From the NCBI GenBank assembly GCA_902779765.1, contig CACZCQ010000016.1:1-48804 (forward strand): a DNA stretch of 48,804 nt, in the 5' to 3' direction. The position numbers and the translations under genes were made by a program. The stretch is from an uncultured Bacteroidia bacterium (GTDB lineage Bacteria > Bacteroidota > Bacteroidia > Bacteroidales > UBA932). Shown here one piece after another: positions 17,525 to 27,123 of the stretch; within the stretch, counting starts at the first letter, position 1; each line of letters starts with the position of its first letter. The notes under the pieces were generated by a model, which worked only from the letters and a program-made list of their open reading frames with translations, had not been told where the DNA came from and made no database searches.

Positions 17525-18766
17525 ATGCCGATAGATTCCACCATATTCACCCCTGTCAGGATAGGACCTGTGACACTAAGGAACAGGATCATCCGTTCGG
17601 CCGCATTCGAAAACATGGCATATGGGAACAAACCTTCCCGGGACCTGATGGATTATCACGTCGCCGTGGCACGCGGTGGAGTCGGAATGACCACTCTGGC
17701 CTATGCTTCCGTGAACCGCAGCGGACTTTCATTCGACGGACAGCTCTGGATGCGTGAGGAGATAGTCCCGGATCTGCGGAAGATAACGGATGCGATACAC
17801 GCCGAGGGCGCGAAGGCTTCCATCCAGCTTGGCCACTGCGGCAACATGACACATCGCTCCACTTGCGGATGCATGCCCGTAGGGGCCTCCGGAGGCTTCA
17901 ACCTCTATTCTCCGACCTTCGTGAGGAAGATGCGGGAGGATGAGATCGAATCCCTTGTCGACGACTTCGGCCGTTCGGTCGAGCTTGCCCGGAAGGCCGG
18001 ATTCGACTGCGTGGAGATCCACGCCGGGCATGGATACCTGATCAGCCAGTTCCTTTCACCTTATACGAACCACCGCAGGGACCGTTTCGGCGGATCGCTC
18101 CAGAACAGGATGCGGGTGATGCAGATGGTCATACGGCGGGTGATGGAGGTTGCCGGGGATGACATGGGAGTGATAGTGAAGATGAATATGCACGACGGTT
18201 TCAGACGCGGGATGCAGCGGGACGAATGCTTGGAGGTTGCCAGGGAACTTGAAAGGCTGGGAGTGCATGCGATAGTCCTTTCGGCTGGTTTCGTCAGCAA
18301 GGCCCCGATGCAGGTGATGCGCGGTGCCATGCCCATACGTACGCTGGCACATTACATGGATCCACGGAAGTTTTGGTGGCTCAAGGCCATGGTCAGGGTG
18401 TTCGGACGGATGATCATTCCGACCGTACCATATAAGGATACATATTTCCTGGAGGATGCCAGGGAGTTCCGGAAGGCGGTCAGCCTGCCCCTGATATATG
18501 TCGGAGGCATGGTTTCCCGTTCTTCCATCGAGGAGGTGCTGGGATCGGGCTTCGCTGCAGTCCAGATGGCAAGGGCCCTTGTCCGTGATACGGATTTTGT
18601 CAACAAGCTGCAAAGCGGTGAAGTCGAGAGAAGCGAGTGCAGGCATTCCAATTATTGCATCGGCCGTATGTACACGCTGGAAATGAGATGCAATCACTGC
18701 GCAGGCGAACTTCCCGCTTCGCTGAGAAAGGAGATAGATAAAGCCGAGAAACGATGGTCGCGCTGA
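17525..18766 (+). CDS. Old Yellow Enzyme family NADH:flavin oxidoreductase
   Basis: The 413-residue protein is a single FMN TIM barrel of the OYE family, with RNRIIRSAAFEN, the catalytic-region HAGHGYLISQFLSP (166-179), the RFGGSLQNR block and the phosphate-binding GG at 327-328. It lacks the C-terminal FAD/NAD module of the larger BaiCD/2,4-dienoyl-CoA reductase type, so it needs an outside electron donor or uses NAD(P)H directly. Four cysteines near the end (C372, C378, C389, C392) could bind a metal or Fe-S cluster but do not match the usual spacing. It follows the 5-alpha-reductase gene by four bases and overlaps the SDR gene by 13. In the bile-acid reading it would be the 5-beta or delta-reductase partner. 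The substrate is unproven. Confidence 0.85.
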   Translation: MPIDSTIFTPVRIGPVTLRNRIIRSAAFENMAYGNKPSRDLMDYHVAVARGGVGMTTLAYASVNRSGLSFDGQLWMREEIVPDLRKITDAIHAEGAKASIQLGHCGNMTHRSTCGCMPVGASGGFNLYSPTFVRKMREDEIESLVDDFGRSVELARKAGFDCVEIHAGHGYLISQFLSPYTNHRRDRFGGSLQNRMRVMQMVIRRVMEVAGDDMGVIVKMNMHDGFRRGMQRDECLEVARELERLGVHAIVLSAGFVSKAPMQVMRGAMPIRTLAHYMDPRKFWWLKAMVRVFGRMIIPTVPYKDTYFLEDAREFRKAVSLPLIYVGGMVSRSSIEEVLGSGFAAVQMARALVRDTDFVNKLQSGEVERSECRHSNYCIGRMYTLEMRCNHCAGELPASLRKEIDKAEKRWSR

Positions 18767-19518
18767 TAACGGGAGGCAGTTCCGGAATGGGTCTGGAATT
18801 CGCCCGCGGACTGGTAGCCCGCGGGTATGACCTGATACTCGTAAGCAACAGGGAAGATGACCTGCAGGTAGCTGCATCCGGCCTCGGATCCGAACTCCCG
18901 GTCAAGGTCCGCACCCGTTTCCAGGACCTGGCGCAGCCACGTGCTGCAGATGACCTACATGAATGGTGCGTTGGAGAAGGTATCATCCCAGACGTGCTTG
19001 TCAACGATGCCGGGATGTTCTTTTTCAAGGAGCTGGGTGTTGAGGACTTGGACCGTGTCCAGGCCATGCTGGACCTGCATATCACCACGGTTACCAGACT
19101 ATGCCTTCTTTTCGGCCAGGATATGAAGGAACGGGGAAACGGTTATATACTTAACGTGTCGTCGATGGCGGCGAGGATTCCTGCTCCCGGGATAACCGTA
19201 TATTCCGCTACGAAGGCGTATCTGAAGAGTTTCGGCCGTTCACTTTCCTATGAGTTTGAACCCTATGGCGTCAGGATGACTACCGTGTGTCCTGCTGCTA
19301 TCGCTACGCCCCTTTACAGGCTTGATCCCAAATGGATGAAGCTGGGAGTGCGCATCGGACTCATCCGCACTCCCGGGTGGCTTGCAAAGCGCGCTCTGAA
19401 GGCGCTGTTCCGCGGGCGCCGTGTACTGAGTCCGGCTTTCATGAATATCTGGCTCCCACCTTTGATCGCAGCCCTTCCGGCCCCAATTGTCTCAAGGATA
19501 TGGAAAAGGTTAAGGTAA
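18754..19518 (+). CDS. SDR family NAD(P)-dependent dehydrogenase (first)
   Basis: The 254-residue short-chain dehydrogenase has the cofactor loop TGGSSGMG (6-13), NDAG (84-87) in place of NNAG, and the catalytic S137, Y150 and K154. The C-terminal 60 residues are hydrophobic with several basic turns, as in membrane-associated 17-beta-HSD/DltE-like members. It overlaps the OYE gene by 13 bases and the next gene by 19, so translation is coupled. Next to a 5-alpha-reductase and an OYE, the natural hypothesis is a hydroxysteroid dehydrogenase acting at C-3 of a bile acid or steroid. Position and stereochemistry cannot be judged from the sequence. Confidence 0.88.
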   Translation: MVALITGGSSGMGLEFARGLVARGYDLILVSNREDDLQVAASGLGSELPVKVRTRFQDLAQPRAADDLHEWCVGEGIIPDVLVNDAGMFFFKELGVEDLDRVQAMLDLHITTVTRLCLLFGQDMKERGNGYILNVSSMAARIPAPGITVYSATKAYLKSFGRSLSYEFEPYGVRMTTVCPAAIATPLYRLDPKWMKLGVRIGLIRTPGWLAKRALKALFRGRRVLSPAFMNIWLPPLIAALPAPIVSRIWKRLR

Positions 19519-20426
19519 CTCTCCTGGCATTGTTGGCGGCAGGGGTCCTTCCGTTGTCGGCGCAGCGCATCGAATTGCTCCCGTACGGGGATTTTGAGCA
19601 CTGGACGACCCGTAACATCAAGGAGTCCGCGATACTCGGAGGGGAAGTCAAGACGCTGTACACCCTTGGCCCCCTGGGCAATACTCCATGGGCATCATCC
19701 AATGCTCACGCTAAGGTCTCCGGTATTACCAAGACAAGCCTGTCCGTAGAGCCTGACAATGGGCCGAGCGGACGCTGCGTGAAGCTTTCGACCGTATTCG
19801 CTTCCTGCCGCGTCGCAGGCCTTGTGGATATCGAGGTCCTGGCCACGGGATCGTTATATTGGGGCAGAATGTTCGAACCCATCACGGGTGTCAGGAATCC
19901 TTATTCCAACATGGACTGGGGAATTCCGTTCACTTCTCATCCTTCCGCCCTCCTGGTGGATTACAGGGCCTTCCTGCCTGCAACCGGCAAGCTGGTCAAA
20001 GGTACTACTTTCAACAAGAAAGAATTCCCGGGAGAGGATCCGTGCCAGGTACTGCTCCTGCTCCAGCGCCGCTGGGAGGATCCGGACGGGACAATCCACG
20101 CCGAGCGCGTAGGAACCGCCGTCCTGCGGATCGGAACTACCACGTCCGGCTGGGTGAAGGACAAGCGTATACCAGTCGTGTACGGTGACGCCCGCAAACA
20201 GCCCGGTTACCGTCCTTATATGGATCTCGTGAAAGGGGAGAAGACTCTGTATGCAGTCAACAGCAAGGGGAAACGAGTCCCTGTCCGGGAGGAAGGTTGG
20301 GCCTCATCCGATGCCTCCTGCACCCACGCGGTGCTGCAGATCTCGTCCGGTTCCCAGGGTGGTTTTACAGGCGCCCCCGGCAACACGTTATGGGTGGACA
20401 ATCTGAGGATGGAATATGCAAGGTAG
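19500..20426 (+). CDS. Secreted PCMD domain protein
   Basis: The 308-residue product starts at ATG 19500 with a signal peptide (MEKVKVTLLALLAAG, cut after LSAQ). A longer in-frame extension upstream lies inside the SDR gene and is rejected. The mature part opens with LLPYGDFEHWTTR and ends with a TLWVDNLRMEY block, both typical of the PCMD (putative carbohydrate metabolism) family common in Bacteroidota. PCMD proteins form jelly-roll-like beta structures and are thought to bind carbohydrates. It overlaps both neighbouring SDR genes, by 19 and 11 bases, so it is part of the reductase operon. A secreted binding protein amid cytoplasmic and membrane redox enzymes is odd. It may capture a steroid conjugate or glycoside, which is speculation. 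Confidence 0.78.
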   Translation: MEKVKVTLLALLAAGVLPLSAQRIELLPYGDFEHWTTRNIKESAILGGEVKTLYTLGPLGNTPWASSNAHAKVSGITKTSLSVEPDNGPSGRCVKLSTVFASCRVAGLVDIEVLATGSLYWGRMFEPITGVRNPYSNMDWGIPFTSHPSALLVDYRAFLPATGKLVKGTTFNKKEFPGEDPCQVLLLLQRRWEDPDGTIHAERVGTAVLRIGTTTSGWVKDKRIPVVYGDARKQPGYRPYMDLVKGEKTLYAVNSKGKRVPVREEGWASSDASCTHAVLQISSGSQGGFTGAPGNTLWVDNLRMEYAR

Positions 20427-21222
20427 GATCATCATAACCGGCGCCTCCGGGTCGATAGGGTCCGTGGTGGCAAGGGAGATGGCTGCTGCCGGCCGTCCGG
20501 TCGTGATGGCCTGCCGCAACCCGCGGAAGGCAGAATCGGTCCGCGATGCCATCCTTGCAGACCTGCCGGGAGCCGAGATAGGCATACTGCCGCTCGACCT
20601 TGCATCCTTGGACTCCGTCCGTGCCTTCGTGGAGAGCATCGGGACTGAGCCTTTCGAAGCCTTGTTCAATAATGCCGGGACTATCAGCAAGAGTTATTCC
20701 TTGACTTCAGATGGGCTCGAGAACACATTTGCTGTCAATTACTTCGGGCCGGTGCTTCTGACCCGATTGCTGATTCCCAGAATGGCTCCCGACGCTCGGA
20801 TCGTGAATATGGTTTCATTGACTTGCAGGTACGTATCAGTAGATGAAGGCTCCCTCCTTCCGGCCCCCGGCGACTTCTCCCAGCTAGGAACATATGCCAG
20901 GGCGAAACTGGCTATGCTGAGGTTCTCTATGGAGCTTGCCAGGCGCTGTCCTCAACTCCGTATAAACCTTGCCGATCCTGGAATCGTGAACTCCAATATG
21001 ATATCCATGGGGCGATGGTTCGACCCTCTGGCTGATATCCTGTTCCGCCCCTTCTGCAAATCTCCTCAAAAAGGAGCCGGACCGGCCCTTGCAGCGCTTT
21101 CCTCACCGGAACGTAACCGCTACTTCGTCGGGAAACGCTGTACCGCCATACCATCCAGGTTCCAGGACCCTTATCTTGACCTCCGCCTTTGGAATGAGAC
21201 AGAGAAGATCATACAATTGTAA
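20416..21222 (+). CDS. SDR family NAD(P)-dependent dehydrogenase (second)
   Basis: The 268-residue short-chain dehydrogenase resembles the retinol dehydrogenase/protochlorophyllide reductase branch: cofactor loop TGASGSIG (8-15), NNAG (85-88), S134, Y160 and K164. Between the serine and tyrosine is an insertion with Pro and Gly (about 141-157) that is usual for this branch. It overlaps the PCMD gene by 11 bases and ends the tightly packed operon; the esterase follows after 12 bases. It may oxidise or reduce a hydroxyl of the same lipophilic substrate handled by the 5-alpha-reductase and OYE. This is inference from context. Confidence 0.88.
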   Translation: MQGRIIITGASGSIGSVVAREMAAAGRPVVMACRNPRKAESVRDAILADLPGAEIGILPLDLASLDSVRAFVESIGTEPFEALFNNAGTISKSYSLTSDGLENTFAVNYFGPVLLTRLLIPRMAPDARIVNMVSLTCRYVSVDEGSLLPAPGDFSQLGTYARAKLAMLRFSMELARRCPQLRINLADPGIVNSNMISMGRWFDPLADILFRPFCKSPQKGAGPALAALSSPERNRYFVGKRCTAIPSRFQDPYLDLRLWNETEKIIQL

Positions 21223-22395
<1,173 letters not shown>

Positions 22396-22419
22396 GACTG
22401 AGAATTTAATAATTGTGTC

Positions 22420-23235
22420 ATGAAAAAGATATTATTCATTGCGGCAGTCCTGGCTTTCGCCGTTTCTTGCTCGCAGGGCAAAGGCCCGAAGATCCTTGTA
22501 CTTTACTATTCGCAGAGTTCGACGACCGAGGCGGTCGCCCGGGAGATCAGCAACCGTCTGGGAGCTGATATGGAAAAGATCGTACCTGTAACTCCCTACG
22601 ACGGAACATATCAGGAGACCATCGAGCGTTCACGCAAGGAGAGGGAAGAAGGTATCCTGCCTGAACTGCAGCCCTTGAAATCGGATGTCCGGTCATACGA
22701 CATCATATTCCTGGGCTATCCGATCTGGTACGGTACTTATGCGGTACCCATGTCGACCCTTCTGAATACCGTGGATTTCTCCGGCAAGAAGGTCATTCCG
22801 TTCTGTACTTTCGGCAGCGGTGGCCTTGAATCCAGCACCAGGGACCTTAGTGAGAAACTTACAGGTGCAGAAATACTTCCCGGCTACGGTGTCAGGTCCG
22901 CGCGTATCGATGCGGCACCTGCCGAGATCGACCGTTTCCTGAAACAGGGAGGATTCATCGAGGGCGAAGTCGAAAAGTATGAAGAATTCCCGGAGATGCA
23001 TCAGGCGTCCGATGAGGAAGCAGCGATATTCGATGCAGCCGTAGGCGGCTACCCGATGATCAACGCAAAGGCCGAAAAGGCGTCGTCCCGTACAGTCTCC
23101 GGTGGAACGGAATATCTTTTCGAGGCAAGGGATGTCCCGAGAAACCCCGAACAGCAAGATATGGCTGGGACAATGAAGGTCTACGTGCTGGCAATGGATG
23201 GCCAGGACCCGGTGTTCACCCGGGTCGTCAGGTAA
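22420..23235 (+). CDS. Flavodoxin-fold lipoprotein
   Basis: The 271-residue protein has a lipoprotein signal (Ala-Val-Ser-Cys) and a flavodoxin domain. The FMN phosphate loop is YYSQSSTTEAVA (about 29-40), the first ring contact GYPIWYGTYAVPM, and the second loop CTFGSGG. An extra C-terminal domain of about 80 residues (190-271) has no family I can name. Flavodoxins carry one or two electrons on FMN. Anchoring one outside the cytoplasm is less common, although lipoprotein flavodoxins occur in Bacteroidota. It follows the esterase by 24 bases and may supply or accept electrons for the reductases upstream. That link is only positional. Confidence 0.85.
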   Translation: MKKILFIAAVLAFAVSCSQGKGPKILVLYYSQSSTTEAVAREISNRLGADMEKIVPVTPYDGTYQETIERSRKEREEGILPELQPLKSDVRSYDIIFLGYPIWYGTYAVPMSTLLNTVDFSGKKVIPFCTFGSGGLESSTRDLSEKLTGAEILPGYGVRSARIDAAPAEIDRFLKQGGFIEGEVEKYEEFPEMHQASDEEAAIFDAAVGGYPMINAKAEKASSRTVSGGTEYLFEARDVPRNPEQQDMAGTMKVYVLAMDGQDPVFTRVVR

Positions 23236-23250
23236 TGTCCAACTGCTTGA

Positions 23251-24186
23251 TCAACAGTATTTCCTGCCGGGGAAGAAGCGGTTTACCTTGGTACGGTAGC
23301 GCTCGAATTCGGGATATTTGCCTGAGCTGATCTCCTCTGCCAGTGCGGAGCTGCCCTGGAACAGGACTATCAGCAGCAAGGCGCCTATCACGCTCCAGTT
23401 GATGACACCGGTCCCGGCTCCGATCGAGAAAATGTAGAAAGACACCCAGATACTCTGTTCGGCGAAATAATTCGGATGCCGGCTCCTGCTCCAGAGACCA
23501 ACTGTGTTGAATCCTCTGTTGTAAGGTGCCGGCAGTTCTTCAAGTTTCTGACCGGAACCGATCATCGCCCATTTCCTGGTCTGGAAAGCCCATTGCTGTT
23601 CGTCGGCTATGGTTTCGTATATGATGAAACCAAGCATGAGTACAGCTGCTAGGCAGTCTACCCAGCCGAAAGGTACCGTGGAATTCATCGAAACGAGCGC
23701 CGGGAATGTGGTCATAAGGATCAGGGCGTTCTGGTAAATGGAGATGAACAGCAGGTCGAAGAGCATCCATGCCCAGCGCTTGCGGAAGGCGGGACCTGAG
23801 CGGACGATGCTCCAGCGGTAGTCTTCGTTCCCTTCCCAGAATTTCAGCCTGTAGGCTCCCTTGCGGGCGAAATTGAATGTCAGGCGCATGCCCCATAAGG
23901 TGGCGAGCACCGCCATGACCACGAGCCTTGTTGCCATTCCACCCCTGGCTGCTATGATCCAGGTATAAGCGATAGGGAGGATGCTCCAGAGCTTGTCCAT
24001 CTGGCTGTTGTTCCCGGTGATCTCACCGACTATGAAACAGTAGGCGGCACTGCAGGCGGCAATGATGCCGATAATCTTGAGGGTGTGCAACTGATTGGCA
24101 TCAAGGGCTGGTCCCAGGAAGAAATACATCAGTGGACACACGATGACGGACAGACAGATCAGTGTGCCCATCAGGGGGATGTTCAT
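23251..24186 (-). CDS. DUF1295 / steroid-reductase-fold membrane protein
   Basis: The 311-residue polytopic protein matches the DUF1295 family, distantly related to steroid 5-alpha-reductases and isoprenylcysteine methyltransferases. Conserved blocks are the N-terminal MDKLWSILP, RLTFNFARKGAY, and the C-terminal WSRSRHPNYFAEQ, followed by a tail with EEISSGKYPEFERYR. I use ATG 24186; a GTG at 24201 would add five residues. It is convergent with the flavodoxin gene, with 15 bases between the stops, and has its own upstream region. It is the second reductase-fold membrane protein in the window. Whether it acts on steroids, fatty chains or something else is not known. Confidence 0.85.
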   Translation of the reverse strand: MNIPLMGTLICLSVIVCPLMYFFLGPALDANQLHTLKIIGIIAACSAAYCFIVGEITGNNSQMDKLWSILPIAYTWIIAARGGMATRLVVMAVLATLWGMRLTFNFARKGAYRLKFWEGNEDYRWSIVRSGPAFRKRWAWMLFDLLFISIYQNALILMTTFPALVSMNSTVPFGWVDCLAAVLMLGFIIYETIADEQQWAFQTRKWAMIGSGQKLEELPAPYNRGFNTVGLWSRSRHPNYFAEQSIWVSFYIFSIGAGTGVINWSVIGALLLIVLFQGSSALAEEISSGKYPEFERYRTKVNRFFPGRKYC

Positions 24187-24351
24187 CGTCTTGTTGTTCA
24201 CGTCGAATCTGTTTTAACTGCAAAATACGCATTATTATCCAATAATCATTTGCTTTTTAGTCTAAATCATTGTCCATTAGATACCTTTTATTTGCAATAA
24301 TGGAGGAAACGGGGTAAATTAGTAGAATAATACTGGAACTATAACTGCATT

Positions 24352-26424
24352 ATGAAATATCCGTTTATATCACTTGCCATCTGCATGGCAGTCATCGCCG
24401 TTTCTTCCTGCGGGAACAGATGGCAGGAAGAAACCAGGGACGGTTACAATCTAGTTACACAGACGAAGGGACCTTCTTTGGGTTACGGTTCCGATTCAGG
24501 AATCCGGATATTGAACAAGGGAGGACGCGCCTTCAAGGACATGAACCGGAACGGTGTCATCGATCCCTATGAGGACTGGCGTCTGCCGATGGACCGGCGT
24601 ATCTCCGACCTCGTCGGACAGATGACGCTGGAGGAAAAGGTAGGCTTGATGTTCCATCCCAACATCGCTGTCCGGGAGAGCGGAGAAATCAAGTATGATT
24701 TCACCCCGGAAGAGAAAGAGGCCATGAAAAAGGCCGAGGAAGAGAGATATGCCGGACCTATCGGCCCCGGCGGGCAGAATGCAGGTGCGATGGCAATGGG
24801 ACAGATGAGACGTGCTGCCACCGCGAAATCCTATATCGAAGAGAAGAATTTCCGTTGCATCCTCAACAATGGTGTAGCCGCACCTGATAAATTCGCGAAC
24901 TGGTCCAATGGCATGCAGAAGATAGCCGAAGGCTCACGGCTGGCCATCCCCATCATGTTCTCTTCCGATCCGCGCCATAGCGCCAAACTCGGGGGCCACG
25001 TGAGCGGCACCCAATACTTCTCCCATATCACAAACGGTGAAGGGCAGGTTGGTATTACGGCAGGTGGCGATCCTGAGATGATGCGCCGCTTCGGAGAGAT
25101 AATGGCTGATGAATATCGTGCAGTCGGCCTCCACATGTTCCTCGGTCCGCAGATCGATGTCATCACTGAGCCGCGCTGGAGCAGGAATATGGGCTGTTTC
25201 TCCGAATCTGCCGAACTGACTGCGGAAATGACTGCAGCCCTTATCGAAGGCGCCCAGGGAGACAATGTGGGCCCGGGAAAGATACTGGTCCATCTGAAGC
25301 ACTGGCCCGGAAGCGGCCCACATCTTGGCGGCAGCGGGCGCTGGCTGGTATATCCGGGAGACAACCAGGAATACCATTACATTCCCTGGAAGAAGGGCAT
25401 AGAGAAGGGCGCTCTTGCAGCGATGGGCTATTACAGCGGAACCTACTATGACTCCCTGAATGTCAATTATTCCTACCATATGTCCACCGAGGTCCTCTAC
25501 GGTGAGCTTGGTTTCAAGGGTGCCATCTGCACCGACTGGGGTGTGGTCGGCAACGGACCGCTCAAGCCTTCCCTCCAGGGCAAGACTTCCGTCAAGGACA
25601 ATATGGAGATGATCATCAACGCCGGTGTGGACCAGATGGGCTCCGAGACAAGGCCCGAACTTGTGCTCGAACTCGTGAAAGAGGGCAGGGTCTCCGAGGA
25701 AAGGATAAACCAGGCTGCTTCCAGGATCCTGCAGTGGCACTTCATACTCGGCCTGTTCGAGAATCCCTACGTCGATCCGCAGGCCGCGCTCAAGACTCTG
25801 CAGGCTCCCGAATATGAGGCTTTCGGACTTGAGTGCCAAAGGGTTTCCAACGTCCTTCTGACGAATGACGGCTCATTGCCTGCGAAGGAAGGCGTCAAGA
25901 TATTCGTGGATGGTATAGCACCTGAAGTGGCAAAGGAATACGGCACCTTGGTGGATAATCCCGCAGACGCCGACCTGATCATTTATCGGACAACTTCTTC
26001 CCTGGACAGGAGGGGAGGTTTCGGACCGCCTCAGGCGCCTCAGCCTAACAGGCCTCGGAATGCCCAGGCTCCCAGGACAAATCCCTCCGCTCCACGTGAA
26101 GTGGACATAGATTTCCCTGCAGAGAAGTTCAGCCGTCTGAAGGAACTTGCCTCTTACGGCAAGCCGGTGGTTGCGGACATCAATCCCACAGGATCCTCGC
26201 TTGTCATAACCCCCGGACTGAAGTCTCTTCCGAACGCCATGATCCTCTCTTTCGATCCGACTGACGCCGCGGTGATGGATGTAGTCTTCGGTCGCCACAA
26301 TCCCAAGAGCAAGCTTCCGTTCGAGATTCCTTCATCGATGGATGCCGTCAGGGCGCAAAAGGAGGATGTTCCCTTCGATTCCCCAAATCCTTCATTTGAG
26401 TTCGGTTTCGGATTGAGTTATTGA
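24352..26424 (+). CDS. GH3-family beta-glucosidase-like lipoprotein
   Basis: The 690-residue protein has a lipoprotein signal (Val-Ser-Ser-Cys), a GH3 TIM barrel and the alpha/beta sandwich domain. The Lys-His motif is in LKHWPGSG and the nucleophile is D395 in GAICTDWG. The protein stops directly after the FEFGFGLSY motif, so it has no fibronectin-III domain, which follows this motif in many GH3 beta-glucosidases. A Pro/Arg/Asn-rich stretch (about 555-582) is inserted into the second domain. It probably removes terminal beta-glucose, xylose or similar residues at the surface or in the periplasm. The stop at 26424 is one base before the hypB start, so the two genes appear translationally linked. 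Confidence 0.9.
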   Translation: MKYPFISLAICMAVIAVSSCGNRWQEETRDGYNLVTQTKGPSLGYGSDSGIRILNKGGRAFKDMNRNGVIDPYEDWRLPMDRRISDLVGQMTLEEKVGLMFHPNIAVRESGEIKYDFTPEEKEAMKKAEEERYAGPIGPGGQNAGAMAMGQMRRAATAKSYIEEKNFRCILNNGVAAPDKFANWSNGMQKIAEGSRLAIPIMFSSDPRHSAKLGGHVSGTQYFSHITNGEGQVGITAGGDPEMMRRFGEIMADEYRAVGLHMFLGPQIDVITEPRWSRNMGCFSESAELTAEMTAALIEGAQGDNVGPGKILVHLKHWPGSGPHLGGSGRWLVYPGDNQEYHYIPWKKGIEKGALAAMGYYSGTYYDSLNVNYSYHMSTEVLYGELGFKGAICTDWGVVGNGPLKPSLQGKTSVKDNMEMIINAGVDQMGSETRPELVLELVKEGRVSEERINQAASRILQWHFILGLFENPYVDPQAALKTLQAPEYEAFGLECQRVSNVLLTNDGSLPAKEGVKIFVDGIAPEVAKEYGTLVDNPADADLIIYRTTSSLDRRGGFGPPQAPQPNRPRNAQAPRTNPSAPREVDIDFPAEKFSRLKELASYGKPVVADINPTGSSLVITPGLKSLPNAMILSFDPTDAAVMDVVFGRHNPKSKLPFEIPSSMDAVRAQKEDVPFDSPNPSFEFGFGLSY

Positions 26425-26425
26425 T

Positions 26426-27100
26426 ATGGACGGAGTCAAGATCATCGAGATAAAGAAAAGCGTGTTCGCGGAGAATGAGAAAGACGCGGACGAGCTCAGG
26501 AAAGAATTGAAAGACAAGGGAGTATATCTGCTGAACCTGATGTCTTCTCCGGGAAGCGGCAAGACCACCACGCTTATCCGGACTATTAACCTTCTCAAGG
26601 ACCGGATCCGCATTGCCGTGATGGAAGCTGACATCGACAGCGATGTCGACGCCATAAAGATCAAGGAGGCTACCGGCATCCAGTCCATACAGCTTCACAC
26701 AGGCGGGATGTGCCACCTGGATGCCGAGATGACGAGGCAGGGGCTGGACGGACTGGACCTTGAAGACATCGACCTGGTCGTCCTGGAAAACGTCGGGAAC
26801 CTGGTCTGCCCTGCGGAGTTCGACACAGGAAGCGTCCGCAATGCGATGATCCTGTCCGTTCCCGAGGGTGATGACAAGCCGCTGAAATATCCTTTGATGT
26901 TTTCGGTCTGCGACGTGGTCGTCGTCAACAAGATCGATGTCCTGCCGTTCTTCGACTTTGACATTGAGAAGTGCAGGGAATATATCCACATGCGTAATCC
27001 GAAGGCCAGGGTAATTCCTGTCTGTGCAAAGACAGGGGAGGGTGTCGATGCTTTCGCCGAATGGATCCTGGAAGAAGTGTCTGAATGGAAAACACAATGA
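26426..27100 (+). CDS. hypB: HypB-family nickel-insertion GTPase
   Basis: The 224-residue GTPase has the P-loop SSPGSGKTT (40-48) and the NKID specificity motif (168-171). The dimer-interface metal site is complete: C96 and H97 in GMCHLDA and C128 in NLVCPAEFD, with the same 32-residue spacing as E. coli HypB. The N-terminal CxxCGC high-affinity nickel site of E. coli HypB and the His-rich tract of rhizobial HypB are absent. HypB with HypA loads Ni2+ into [NiFe]-hydrogenase, or into urease in Helicobacter. Here hypA lies two genes downstream, but no hydrogenase or hypCDEF is in the window. It starts one base after the GH3 stop and is followed after 23 bases by the large oxidoreductase. Confidence 0.93.
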   Translation: MDGVKIIEIKKSVFAENEKDADELRKELKDKGVYLLNLMSSPGSGKTTTLIRTINLLKDRIRIAVMEADIDSDVDAIKIKEATGIQSIQLHTGGMCHLDAEMTRQGLDGLDLEDIDLVVLENVGNLVCPAEFDTGSVRNAMILSVPEGDDKPLKYPLMFSVCDVVVVNKIDVLPFFDFDIEKCREYIHMRNPKARVIPVCAKTGEGVDAFAEWILEEVSEWKTQ

Positions 27101-27123
27101 TAAATAACCAATAACCAGTCAAT

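Noticed and set aside
19332-19499. Upstream extension of the PCMD gene
   Set aside because: The added residues are the SDR gene in another frame. The signal peptide begins at 19500.
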